DNA of 62,402 nt, from positions 1 through 62,402 of IMG/VR virus record IMGVR_UViG_3300032241_001301; one strand, 5' to 3'. The position numbers and the translations under genes were made by a program. Shown in pieces: positions 41,283-50,888 of the stretch. How positions within the stretch are numbered: position 1 is the stretch's first letter; every line of letters starts with the position of its first letter. The stretch is from a virus. The notes under the pieces were generated by a model. It saw only the letters and a list, made by a program, of their open reading frames with translations. It made no database searches and had not been told where the DNA came from.

Positions 41283-42527
41283 CTAGATGGAAAGGATACC
41301 ACCGAAACGCTCGCTATCATTTTTCAGCGCAATCAAGTTTGCTTGTACATAACTAATGTCGTTTTGTTGGTGCCACTCGGTGGGGTAATACGTGCGCAAG
41401 CGTGAAACTTGGAACCGTGCGGTCACTTCGGGGACAAATCGCTGAAAATTCAAGTCAGTCCAATACCAATGGCTTTGCTCAACGTAGTACGAGATGTGCG
41501 TCGGGTCCATAAATGCGCCGTTCCCTCGAGCCGATGGTGTCAGGGTAAGCATCATTCCACCATTAGCAAGTACACGGTGGGCTTCGTTCCAAAACTCGAT
41601 TTTGCGCATTGGGTCAAGGTGTTCCAAGAAGTCCGACGCACGGATTACACCAACACTGTCGTCGGGGCAAGCACCCAATACGTCAAACACGTCGCCAATG
41701 TGGTCGGCTGGTTCGTGCAAATCTACCGTTTGGTAACCAATGGCTGGGTTGTGCGCACCGCCTAGGTCAAAGGCAAACAAGTCATTGTCCTTAGACCATT
41801 TCACCATTAGGTCCGAGATATGGCGTTCGTATAGTTCTAGTGTTCCAGTTTGGATTGCTGGGTTGACATCTGGTTGCGCTTGTGTTTGACCGGAGTGAAC
41901 ACGTTGTAGGTACAAGTTTTTTTTAATGTGGTGAAAACGTGTAACCGTGTATAAACGACACATCAGGTCTTGGTCATCTAGGACGGTAAAGGTGTGGTTG
42001 TATCCGCCAACGGCTTTATACGGTTCACGACGAAATGCTCGTAGGTGATTAGGGGCGTACCAGATTTGTGCGACGTGGTGGGGATGTGGAGACTTTCCAT
42101 TTACCACCAAGTAATCGCCCATTTCATACGTCCACCCATACGCTGGGTTGAATATTGTGTGGTTAGGTGTTCCGTCCTCGTTGATTTGGGCAAAGTCGGA
42201 ATACACAAACCCTACGTCGGGGTTTTCACTAAACGCACTAGCCACTTCTTCCAATGCAGTTGGCATAAGAAGGTCGTCGTGGTCAAGTTCTAGCAGTATG
42301 TCGCCGGTACAAAGTTCTACAGCGTACTTTTTTAGCGCACCCACGCCTTTTACGTTTGGTTCGGCGTGGTGAACCTTTATACGGTCATCAAGTGGCGATT
42401 CCCACTCCGCCCCGTTGTTTAGCAAGACAACCCATTCCCAGTTGGGGTTGGTTTGAAAAAGCAAACTTTCGGAGGCTTCGTTTAGCCACTTTGGATTGTG
42501 GCTAGGGGTAAATACTGAAATCGTCAT
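41283..42527 (-). CDS. Family 2 glycosyltransferase fused to a SAM methyltransferase
   Basis: A 414-residue fusion. Residues 1-220 are a GT-A glycosyltransferase of family 2: SVFTPSHNP start, ELDHDDLL with the metal-binding DHDD at 82-85, and FVYSDFAQINEDG. From about 250 the protein becomes a class I methyltransferase: FDLGGAHNPAIGYQTVDLHEPADH, then RASDFLEHLDP and EAHRVLANGGMMLTLTP. It could add a sugar and then methylate it. It sits between a Ser/Thr-rich protein and the collagen-like fibre, so self-glycosylation of virion fibres is a reasonable inference. Confidence 0.82.
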   Translation of the reverse strand: MTISVFTPSHNPKWLNEASESLLFQTNPNWEWVVLLNNGAEWESPLDDRIKVHHAEPNVKGVGALKKYAVELCTGDILLELDHDDLLMPTALEEVASAFSENPDVGFVYSDFAQINEDGTPNHTIFNPAYGWTYEMGDYLVVNGKSPHPHHVAQIWYAPNHLRAFRREPYKAVGGYNHTFTVLDDQDLMCRLYTVTRFHHIKKNLYLQRVHSGQTQAQPDVNPAIQTGTLELYERHISDLMVKWSKDNDLFAFDLGGAHNPAIGYQTVDLHEPADHIGDVFDVLGACPDDSVGVIRASDFLEHLDPMRKIEFWNEAHRVLANGGMMLTLTPSARGNGAFMDPTHISYYVEQSHWYWTDLNFQRFVPEVTARFQVSRLRTYYPTEWHQQNDISYVQANLIALKNDSERFGGILSI

Positions 42528-42546
42528 AGACGATAACTATAGCCCT

Positions 42547-45500
42547 TTACGCTAAGCGTTTTACAAAAGCCAACGAGGTCATAACAGCACTAGAGCCAGG
42601 GGTCACGTCGAGGTGAATGGATTGTGCCGTTGAAACTGTCACGGTTCCAGTTGAGCCTGGGATGGGGGAGGCAAATAGTCCCAGACCCGTCGAAGATGTC
42701 AGTTCGTTTTGCGCAAAGGCGGCGCAGGCAAAGGTCGCCGTGCCGGTAGTAATCGCCGTACACATAGCCACCACACGGATTGCGGATTGGTCAATGGCGG
42801 CGGTGTTGGTTCCCGAGGTCCACGTTGCGATAGATGTGTCGGTTGTCGCACCCGAGGTGGTCGTACCCACACGAACGTTCATGCTCCACGTCGCCGTACC
42901 TGCGCCAGTTTTGATAAGTTGCACGTCCCATTCCCAGCACGAGTTGACGCTAATGTCACCAGCCACCGTAAGGGGCCACACGGAACCCGTGAGGATGTTG
43001 TCCGAACTTGCCGTGAGCGACTGCAGAGACGATGGAATGGCGGTGGGGGTTGCTAAACGGTAAATGAGTCCCGTTCCGGCGGCGTTGGTTTGTAGCGTCG
43101 AGCCTGCTACGCCGACTGCGCTGAGGTTTGTACCACCATTAGCGACGGGCAAAACACCAGTTACACCAGTGGTTAGTGAAACGTTAGTGATTGTGTTGTT
43201 TGACCCGTTGATGGTCTTGTTTGTGAGCGTTTGCGTAGCGGCGATTGCTGCTACTGTGTCTGTTACCGCAGGGTGCGTTAAGGTAAACCCATTTTGTACA
43301 AGGTTAAGCACGTTTCCCGTGGAGTTCATCTGGATTGTATTGCCAAAAAGCCCCAGCGTCAAAATCCCCGAAATTTGTGGGCTGTTTTGTTGAACCACCA
43401 AACCCGTACCCGTACCGCTTACCCACGATGGTACTTGCGTGGCACCAGTTGACGCAAGGAACTCACTGTTGTAAGTAGGGTTAGAACTTGGTATATAACC
43501 GAGTACCGTACCACTAACGGCATAAGGTATTGACCCCGTAGAAGGAACTGTAGATGTTCCCGTGCCACCGTTAGCAATTGGAAGTGCGCCGGTAACACCA
43601 GTCGTTAGGGAAACGTTGCTTATGGTGTTGTTAGTCCCAGAAATATTTTTGTTAGTAAGTGTTTGGTTAGCGGCTACCCCAGCAAGGGTATCGGGACCAT
43701 TTGGCAGGGTTAGCGAACCAGAAGCAGTAAGGGCGGCAGCAAGGGTAACCGTACCAGTATTTGCCCCTGAAAAACTTACCGCTCCTGTTAACAAGGGGGC
43801 GGAAAGTGTTTTGTTAGTAAGGGTAGCCGTTGACGATAGTGAAACCAAAATGTCACTACCGCCAATAAAAGGCGGAGTATAAAGTGTTCCACCACCAGTT
43901 GTCGTTGTAGCCGAAACATTTAAAAGTGTGCTACTACCTGTGCCTTGAAGGTAAAAACCACTTATACTAAAGTTTTTGTTGGTATTAGAAAGCGAAGAGT
44001 TGCTTGTGATTAATGAGTATGGATTTATTGCACTTACGCCTAGCGTCCCACTAGAACTAAATGGAATTTGATACACCGCACCGCCGAGTGCGGTTCCTGA
44101 TTGAACATTAACCAACGAAGCGGCAAGTTTTGCAGGTGTGTCTGCATCGTTATCACGGGTGAAAACTACAGGCGCATTGACGTATCCAAATGTTACGCTA
44201 GCCGTTCCAGGGTTAAACACCAAACCTGCGGTAGTTATGGCTCCTGACGATATGGTGGCGATTTTCCAAACGCCGTTGTATCCCGTGACAGTTGCACCAG
44301 TTACTGAAATGTATTGACCAACAGAAAGCCCAAGTGTTCCAAAAACGTTTCCTGTTTGGAAAAAAGTTATTGTTCCAGCAGACCATGAAGCATTACTAAC
44401 GGCGATTGTTGATGACGTACCCGTGAATACCTGTGTGGCGTTCCAAATACCATTTTGTGTGGCGGTACTTTGCCCTGTAAACAAATATCGTGTGCCGAGG
44501 GAAGCAATAATGCCATCAGCAGTAAAAGTGCCAGTTGGCCCAAAAAACATATCCGTTGCAAGGGGATAGTCAAGGGTTAGGTTGCCAATTTGTGCTGTTC
44601 CAAAACCCGTTGCCGTACCGCCAGCGCCGTTGGTGGAATATGTAGTAAACGTTGTGGAAGTGGCACTATTAATGACATACGTTCCGTTTAGCGACGATGG
44701 TGTCATTCCCGTAATGGTAACTAGCGTTCCAGCAACGGGAGTTATGCCGGTAGTGGTGTAGGTATAGACGGCGTTATTCGCCCCGTATGAAGCGGCCGTA
44801 ATAGTTAGGGTTTGCCCAACCACATACGTTCCCGAAACATTACTTTGGGCAACTGCCGACACGGGTTCGTGAATTGTGTATGAAACCCATTCGGGTCCAC
44901 CGTTAGCAATGTTTCCGTATGACGTAAGCAACTGACCGGCGCTTCCAGCCCCACCACCGTTGCTTGATGTATCGGTGTAACCACCCGAGCCATTACCAAA
45001 CACGACTGCGCCAGCAGAAGGAGTGTACGAACCAACACCACCGTTGGCGGCTGGCAGAGTCCCTGTCACGCCGCTCGTCAATGAAACGTTAGTGATTGTG
45101 TTGTTTGACCCGTTGATGGTCTTGTTGGTGAGCGTTTGTGTTGCGGCGATTGCGGCGACCGTGTCAGTTGAACCAACGAGTGTCGGGAGGGAGAACGTCG
45201 TATTTGTCGATTGTCCCGAGGGCGCAGTAATTGTGGCGTTGCCGCCCGACCCCGTTGAGAATGAAGCAGTCCCGGGGTAAGTCGTGCCACCAGCATTGGT
45301 GAACGTTGGCGACACGATAGTCGGATTGTTAATGATTGGCGATGCCGAAAGCACGACGCTACCCGCACCAGTTACGGACTTGCTACTGAACACCTGATAG
45401 ACCGGGATAGCAGTTGTACCAAGCGTGGCTGAAGCAGTGTTCGCCAAAGCAATCTGCCACGTCGTTCCACCGTAGGTCGTACCCTGATTGACCTGAATGA

Positions 45501-48500
45501 GCGAGGCGGCCAGTTTTGAGGGCGTGTCTGCGTCGTTGTCTCGGCAGAATACTGCTGAAACTCCAGTTGTGCCAGTAGTCGTACAGAGCCATACGCCGTT
45601 CTGCGTCTGCGTCGTCTGACCGGCAAACAGCACACGGTCACCCGTTGATGCGCTTATTGTGTATCCATCAACGACAAAAGCCCCCGTCGCCGTGACGGTG
45701 AAGGTATCCACGTTGAGGGGAATGTCATTGGTTGTGTTTGCGCCGGTGGTGACTGTGCCGTTCGGGTTTGCGGCAGAGATACCCGTCGAGACGTAGGTTC
45801 CAGCGATGTTGGACGTGGAGACCACTTGGACCGACTGGTGGAGTTGGAAGTTCACCCACTCAGGGCCGCCGTTGGCGATGTTGCCGTAGGACATGAGCAG
45901 AGAGCCCGCCGAGCCGGTAGCGCCACCACCGTTGGAGGACGTGTCGGTGTAGCCACCGGATGCGTTTCCGAATGGAATAGCACCAGGGGTAAGCCCAACG
46001 TCTTGCGTGACGATGTTGGTGTCAATAACGTACCAACCAGGCGTGGTGGTAGTGAGGTAGCAGAACTGAACCGAACCGCCAGCAGGGATGCTGAAAGTTG
46101 TAAGTGCCGTTGAGTTAAAAGCGTAGATGTTACTGCTGTTGGGGTTGACCGTCAACGTCTGTGTCGAGTTGTTGGTGATGGTGTTAATGGTTGAGTTTTG
46201 AAGTGCGCTAGTTCCGCCGGGTGGGTAGTAGCCCGAAGGCAAGGTGGTCGGTGGAAGATACATCGTGAGGGCTGATGTACCCGTGACAATAGTTTCTTCG
46301 CCAGGGTAGACAGGCGCACCCGAAGTGGTGGAAGCGGAACGAATCTGTGCGTAGTTTGACTGCGACAGAAGGGTGGCGTGAGCCGTGGTTACACCAATAC
46401 CCTGAATAGCACTAACCTTAGTAAGACCCGTATTGGTTAGTGAAACGTCGCCGGAGAAAGACTGCGCCCCCCACTGAGTGCCATTGTAAATAATGGTTTG
46501 ACCCGATGTAGATGGGTTGTTGACGAACTGCGAACCCTGAATGTAATTCTGTGGTCCAGCAGCACCCTGCGAACCATTGGTTCCGTTTGTTCCGGCAACC
46601 CCCTGTGGCCCTTGGGGAATGGCGAAATTCAAAGTTGCGGCACCAGCAGTACCTGTGTTAGTAACTAATGCTGGGTTGCCATACGTAGTGGTGGAAACGG
46701 TGCCTACGGCTACTGATGCCTGTACGCCTTGGTATCCCTGATTTCCCTGCGCACCGTTTGTACCGTTTGTACCGTTATTACCTTGGAACCCTTGGAACCC
46801 TTGGAACCCTTGATTGCCTTGGTTTCCTTTTTGTGATTGCACCAGCCACGTATTGGCATTGTTGTCGTAGACAAATGACACTGAACCGTACACACCGGAC
46901 GCAAGGGTGATAGACCCACCCTGAATAGTGTCGGACCCCGAGGCGCTGATTACTGTCTGGTAAGTAGCCGTAGCAAGGGAAGCAACCGACACGACTGACC
47001 CGTTGCTCGGTGCGCTGGGTAGTGAAATAGTAATACCCGTAGTTGTTGGGTTGCAGACTACGTAGTCATTTGGTAAAGCATTGTAACTGGCGTTGGTAGT
47101 GACCGTTGGAACAAGAAGCGTCGAGGTGGCTGGCGACCATTGGTTCGTAGTAGTGCTGTAGCGCAACACTTGATTGTTTGTAGGCGTTGTATTGGCTACG
47201 GGAAAGCCCTGTATTCCACCAACAACGGGTTTGGGGTATGACCCCGTAAGGTCGCCAGTGGCAACCGTTCCCCACTCGTCTACTTGGAGCAACCACGTGG
47301 TGTTATTTGCGTCGTAGACAAACGAACGGGAGTTGAAGAACCCGTAGGCAAGGGTGGAACTACCGCCCGAAATAACGTCTGAACCACTTGGCGTAATGGT
47401 GACTGTTTGTGTGGCGGTAGAAAGGTTGCATACCGAAACTACTGAACCATTTGCCGGTGTTGCCGGTAGTGAAATGGTGATACCAGCCGACGTGGGATTG
47501 CAAACGACATAATCATTTGGAATTGCCGAATAGTTTGCCGTCTTGGTGGTGGTTGGAATAAGAAGCGTAGATGTTGCCGGTGTCCACGCATTGGTGGACG
47601 AGTTGTAGCGAAGCACTTGGTTGCTCGTGGGGGCAACATTGGAAACCGCAACCCCTTGTATTTTGGCAACGGTGGGGTTAGGGTAGTTTCCGCTAAGGTC
47701 GCCACCAGCAGTGCCATTTGATGGCCCCTGAATACCTTGGTAGCCTTGATAGCCCTGATTTCCCTGAGTTCCTTGGTTGCCCTGATAACCCTGTACCCCT
47801 TGAACCCCTTGTGTACCTTGGTACCCCTGATTTCCCTGTACGCCCTGATAGGTGATTTGTTGGATACTGAAAAGAACACTGTCGCCTGCAGGGACGGTTG
47901 GGCTTGTCTGCGCTGGTATGGCGTAGATGCTTACGCTTGTTGCGGAAGGAACCCAACAAAGTTGGTAGTAGTCGTTGGCGTTTGCTGGAATATTGAACGT
48001 TGCCGTTCCCGATGCAAAGCCGTTTGAGCCAGCGTGTGATGATGGCACGTTGACAACAATGTTGGTAGTTGGAACATCGGCCCCGTTTAGGCGTATCCAA
48101 AGGTCGGCGTTCTGTTCTTGATTACTACTGCTAGTGAAAAATACTTGGTAAGTAAGCGTGTAGTTGCCAGCGTTGGCAATCTTAACTTGCGAACCGTTGC
48201 TTGCCGTTGAGCCAGCATTTACCAACGTAATGCCATTTTGGAAAGCAACACTACCAATGGCGACAATGTTTACTGCGGTGGTAGAACCCGTTTGATTGGT
48301 CGTGTCGTAAAAGCCACCCCAATACGAATTGACACCACCAGCACCCTGAACGCCTTGATAGCCTTGCGCACCGATACCGCCTGCTTGCGTAAAGTTGATA
48401 GGGTCGGTACCAATACGGATTGTTCCGTCAGGGTTGGAACCATCGTCGTATTGCACCCACGTTGTTCCGGCATACAGCGTTCCACTAATGACGAACACAT

Positions 48501-50124
48501 AGTCGCCACTTTCCACCTGACCCGTGACGTGGTTGTTGTAGTCGGTGGCACGGGTAAAGACGTACCTAGTGCTTGCTGAACCCAAACTAGTGACGGTGTA
48601 GATACCATTTTCAGTGGCGTTGGTTCGCCCAGTTAAAAGAACACGGCTGCCTACCGAAAGGGTAACGCCGTCAATTGTTCCAAGTAAGCCGTTGGCGTTT
48701 GCGGTAATGGTTGCCCCAACACCTGTTCCGTTTTCTGCGTCTGCGCTTCCGTTTGCGTAAGTCGCTGGCAAGTTGGTGGTGGAAACGGCATTTACGGCTG
48801 CGTGGACGTTGGCTGAACTAGTTTCGCCTTGTACACCCTGTACACCTTGTGTTCCTTGTACGCCTTGTGTTCCCTGAACACCCTGATTTCCTTGATTGCC
48901 CTGTGAACCAGTGTTTCCCTGAACACCTTGTACCCCCTGCGCACCAGTGAAACCTTGGTTTCCTTGTGCGCCGGTGAAACCTTGGTTTCCCTGCAAGCCC
49001 TGAAAACCCTGATTACCAGTTGTTCCGGTTACGCCTTGATAACCCTGCGCCCCTTGATTTCCTTGATTACCCTGAAATCCTTGTGTACCTTGTACGCCGG
49101 TAGCACCTTGAACGCCTTGAACACCCTGTGACCCGTTGGTTCCAGCAGTACCCTGTGTACCCTGATTGCCTTGCGCACCTTGTGCGCCGGTAGCGCCCGT
49201 GGTGCCAGTTGCGCCTTGTGAGCCTGTTGCGCCAGTAGACCCCTGAGCGCCAGTAGACCCCTGATAACCCGTTGAACCTTGGTTCCCTTGGTTCCCTTGG
49301 AACCCTTGGAACCCTTGGAACCCTTGGAACCCTTGATTGCCTTGGTTTCCTTGTGAGCCGGTGTTGCCCTGATTACCCTGAAAACCTTGGAACCCCTGTG
49401 TTCCTTGGTTTCCTTGATTGCCTTGGGAGCCGGTAGTTCCTTGGTAGCCCTGATTGCCTTGGCTACCCTGCGAGCCGGTGGAGCCTTGCGCACCAGTGGC
49501 TCCCTGAACACCTTGATACCCCTGAGTGCCTTGTGAGCCGGTTTGACCTTGGTAGCCCTGTGCGCCATTGCTACCTTGTGAACCAGTAGAACCTTGAACG
49601 CCTTGCGGTCCTTGCTGACCGTAAACAGTCAGGTATTCCAATGTAGAACCGTCTGGGCTAACACCTAATACTTGATTAGGGCTTCCGATTGGCAACGCCT
49701 CGAGAGTGTTTTCACTAGCCCCAATAAGAAGGTCGCCGTAGTTTTGGATTTGACCAACGGTTTGGGATACTGAGTAGTTGGCTTCGGAAATGTCCGTCGA
49801 GGTGATAATTGGAACAACGGCTACACCTACATCGTGAGGAACGCCATTTCCACCATTGTCGTATCCACGAACAACATCATTTAATACAACGGTAGAACTT
49901 GCCCAATCGTATGAACCTGCTGGAACGTAAATGTGTTCTTCATTGACCGTGTTGTAGTCAATGGCTAGGTAGAAACCACCCGAAACTCCCAAACCTGTCC
50001 ACGAGCCAATACCCTCGGTAAAGGTTAGTGAAATAGTAGTGTCAGTCGGACCAATGGGCGTGGTCAATATGGAGGCGTAAGGGTCGCCTACATAACTATT
50101 TAGTGTGTACGGTGTACGTGCCAT
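42547..50124 (-). CDS. Collagen-like tail fibre protein (2525 residues)
   Basis: The N-terminal domain (to about 167) has DPYASILTTPIGPTDTTISL and EEHIYVPAGS, like phage fibre attachment domains. A long Gly-X-Y tract follows (about 168-434), mainly GNQ, GYQ, GFQ, GTQ and GVQ triplets, with shorter tracts near 590, 760-800, 1100-1135 and 1170-1190. Between and after them are beta modules, several containing VSLTTGVTGVLPVANGG or GGYTDTSSNGGG. Collagen-like triplets form trimeric rods in phage fibres. The C-terminal part probably binds the receptor. DNA repeats inside the gene (49 and 45 bp, exact) point to duplication or recombination. Confidence 0.85.
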   Translation of the reverse strand: MARTPYTLNSYVGDPYASILTTPIGPTDTTISLTFTEGIGSWTGLGVSGGFYLAIDYNTVNEEHIYVPAGSYDWASSTVVLNDVVRGYDNGGNGVPHDVGVAVVPIITSTDISEANYSVSQTVGQIQNYGDLLIGASENTLEALPIGSPNQVLGVSPDGSTLEYLTVYGQQGPQGVQGSTGSQGSNGAQGYQGQTGSQGTQGYQGVQGATGAQGSTGSQGSQGNQGYQGTTGSQGNQGNQGTQGFQGFQGNQGNTGSQGNQGNQGFQGFQGFQGFQGNQGNQGSTGYQGSTGAQGSTGATGSQGATGTTGATGAQGAQGNQGTQGTAGTNGSQGVQGVQGATGVQGTQGFQGNQGNQGAQGYQGVTGTTGNQGFQGLQGNQGFTGAQGNQGFTGAQGVQGVQGNTGSQGNQGNQGVQGTQGVQGTQGVQGVQGETSSANVHAAVNAVSTTNLPATYANGSADAENGTGVGATITANANGLLGTIDGVTLSVGSRVLLTGRTNATENGIYTVTSLGSASTRYVFTRATDYNNHVTGQVESGDYVFVISGTLYAGTTWVQYDDGSNPDGTIRIGTDPINFTQAGGIGAQGYQGVQGAGGVNSYWGGFYDTTNQTGSTTAVNIVAIGSVAFQNGITLVNAGSTASNGSQVKIANAGNYTLTYQVFFTSSSNQEQNADLWIRLNGADVPTTNIVVNVPSSHAGSNGFASGTATFNIPANANDYYQLCWVPSATSVSIYAIPAQTSPTVPAGDSVLFSIQQITYQGVQGNQGYQGTQGVQGVQGYQGNQGTQGNQGYQGYQGIQGPSNGTAGGDLSGNYPNPTVAKIQGVAVSNVAPTSNQVLRYNSSTNAWTPATSTLLIPTTTKTANYSAIPNDYVVCNPTSAGITISLPATPANGSVVSVCNLSTATQTVTITPSGSDVISGGSSTLAYGFFNSRSFVYDANNTTWLLQVDEWGTVATGDLTGSYPKPVVGGIQGFPVANTTPTNNQVLRYSTTTNQWSPATSTLLVPTVTTNASYNALPNDYVVCNPTTTGITISLPSAPSNGSVVSVASLATATYQTVISASGSDTIQGGSITLASGVYGSVSFVYDNNANTWLVQSQKGNQGNQGFQGFQGFQGNNGTNGTNGAQGNQGYQGVQASVAVGTVSTTTYGNPALVTNTGTAGAATLNFAIPQGPQGVAGTNGTNGSQGAAGPQNYIQGSQFVNNPSTSGQTIIYNGTQWGAQSFSGDVSLTNTGLTKVSAIQGIGVTTAHATLLSQSNYAQIRSASTTSGAPVYPGEETIVTGTSALTMYLPPTTLPSGYYPPGGTSALQNSTINTITNNSTQTLTVNPNSSNIYAFNSTALTTFSIPAGGSVQFCYLTTTTPGWYVIDTNIVTQDVGLTPGAIPFGNASGGYTDTSSNGGGATGSAGSLLMSYGNIANGGPEWVNFQLHQSVQVVSTSNIAGTYVSTGISAANPNGTVTTGANTTNDIPLNVDTFTVTATGAFVVDGYTISASTGDRVLFAGQTTQTQNGVWLCTTTGTTGVSAVFCRDNDADTPSKLAASLIQVNQGTTYGGTTWQIALANTASATLGTTAIPVYQVFSSKSVTGAGSVVLSASPIINNPTIVSPTFTNAGGTTYPGTASFSTGSGGNATITAPSGQSTNTTFSLPTLVGSTDTVAAIAATQTLTNKTINGSNNTITNVSLTSGVTGTLPAANGGVGSYTPSAGAVVFGNGSGGYTDTSSNGGGAGSAGQLLTSYGNIANGGPEWVSYTIHEPVSAVAQSNVSGTYVVGQTLTITAASYGANNAVYTYTTTGITPVAGTLVTITGMTPSSLNGTYVINSATSTTFTTYSTNGAGGTATGFGTAQIGNLTLDYPLATDMFFGPTGTFTADGIIASLGTRYLFTGQSTATQNGIWNATQVFTGTSSTIAVSNASWSAGTITFFQTGNVFGTLGLSVGQYISVTGATVTGYNGVWKIATISSGAITTAGLVFNPGTASVTFGYVNAPVVFTRDNDADTPAKLAASLVNVQSGTALGGAVYQIPFSSSGTLGVSAINPYSLITSNSSLSNTNKNFSISGFYLQGTGSSTLLNVSATTTTGGGTLYTPPFIGGSDILVSLSSTATLTNKTLSAPLLTGAVSFSGANTGTVTLAAALTASGSLTLPNGPDTLAGVAANQTLTNKNISGTNNTISNVSLTTGVTGALPIANGGTGTSTVPSTGSIPYAVSGTVLGYIPSSNPTYNSEFLASTGATQVPSWVSGTGTGLVVQQNSPQISGILTLGLFGNTIQMNSTGNVLNLVQNGFTLTHPAVTDTVAAIAATQTLTNKTINGSNNTITNVSLTTGVTGVLPVANGGTNLSAVGVAGSTLQTNAAGTGLIYRLATPTAIPSSLQSLTASSDNILTGSVWPLTVAGDISVNSCWEWDVQLIKTGAGTATWSMNVRVGTTTSGATTDTSIATWTSGTNTAAIDQSAIRVVAMCTAITTGTATFACAAFAQNELTSSTGLGLFASPIPGSTGTVTVSTAQSIHLDVTPGSSAVMTSLAFVKRLA
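43177..43221 (-). repeat. 45-bp exact repeat within fibre gene, copy 1
   Basis: Identical to 45082-45126. It encodes part of the module NKTINGSNNTITNVSLT. A third, diverged copy lies near 43610. The flanking bases differ between the copies, so the identity is local. Confidence 0.8.
45082..45126 (-). repeat. 45-bp exact repeat within fibre gene, copy 2
   Basis: Second copy of the repeat at 43177-43221. The DNA around it (about 45040-46450) uses more G/C-ending codons than the rest of the gene, which suggests a segment acquired by recombination. Confidence 0.8.
46781..46829 (-). repeat. 49-bp exact repeat, copy 1 (fibre gene)
   Basis: This segment is identical to 49304-49352. Both encode GNQGFQGFQGFQG-type collagen triplets and contain the 9-mer AACCCTTGG in tandem (plus-strand reading). 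Identity at third codon positions suggests recent copying rather than protein-level selection. Confidence 0.85.
49304..49352 (-). repeat. 49-bp exact repeat, copy 2 (fibre gene)
   Basis: Second copy of the repeat at 46781-46829. Here the AACCCTTGG array is longer and continues leftward from 49301. Such arrays allow length change of the collagen rod by slippage. Confidence 0.85.
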
Positions 50125-50145
50125 TTCACCCTCGACGGGTCATCC

Positions 50146-50862
50146 TTAGTTGCTCAGCAACCACGTTGGCGTGACCTTCAAGGTGTCATTAGCCCCAAGG
50201 ATAGGTCCATTGTTCGACCCCGAACTGTCGGCAAAATTGGACGCAAAGTAGATGTTTCCACCAGTACCGGAGGGGTCGTCGGTGATGAAATATCCGTTCA
50301 CTTGGGGCCATGTTCCATAGGCGGTGAACGTAACTTGGCTACCTGTGGACTTTTGACCGTTTACGCTATCGCCAATGTAGACAGTAGTGCCATTCCCCCA
50401 AGCGAAATTGGAAATTGGTGATGAAAGAGTGACTGACGAACCGTTGATGCCGGTGATGACCCGAATATCGTCAATGCCGGTTCCAAAACCAATGTCTATT
50501 GTCATTCCAACAGCCACGCCAGCGGTGCTAGAAAGTCCAATCAACCAATCGCCAATGTTTGCGTTGCCAGATGTAGTGGTGGAAATGTCTGGCACGATGT
50601 ATGACGTAGCAGTAGTGACTTCATTCCACGTCACGGGCTGACGGGAATAACCAGATGCCAAGTTGCCACCACTGCCCCAGATTTCGTACCCATTGTCGTT
50701 TAGCAAGTAAAGGGTTTGGGTGGGGTCAGGAACGGTAGTGCCACTAAATCCGGTGAAAAGACCAACGTAGTACGCAGCCCCGTGAAGGGTAGAACCAGAC
50801 GTAGGAATCAAAAGTTGGTTGAAAATGGCGGTCAGCCCTTGATTAAAGAATACTTGCGCCAT
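50146..50862 (-). CDS. Virion structural protein, fibre-associated
   Basis: A 238-residue protein with FFNQGLTAIFNQLLIP at the start and YYVGLFTGFSG, then beta-rich repeats (AGVAVGMTIDIGFG, VRVITGINGSSVTLSSP pattern). The start is like that of small phage proteins encoded before tail fibres. The middle module resembles those in the giant tail protein. It is transcribed just ahead of the collagen-like fibre and may cap or attach it. Confidence 0.6.
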   Translation of the reverse strand: MAQVFFNQGLTAIFNQLLIPTSGSTLHGAAYYVGLFTGFSGTTVPDPTQTLYLLNDNGYEIWGSGGNLASGYSRQPVTWNEVTTATSYIVPDISTTTSGNANIGDWLIGLSSTAGVAVGMTIDIGFGTGIDDIRVITGINGSSVTLSSPISNFAWGNGTTVYIGDSVNGQKSTGSQVTFTAYGTWPQVNGYFITDDPSGTGGNIYFASNFADSSGSNNGPILGANDTLKVTPTWLLSN

Positions 50863-50888
50863 TTATGCTCCCGTAGGTTTCGTTGTTC

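Noticed and set aside
48820-49620. Regular short repeats that could be mistaken for a CRISPR array
   Set aside because: The period is a multiple of 9 nt, repeats are imperfect, no spacers are present, and the frame encodes collagen-like Gly-X-Y triplets throughout.
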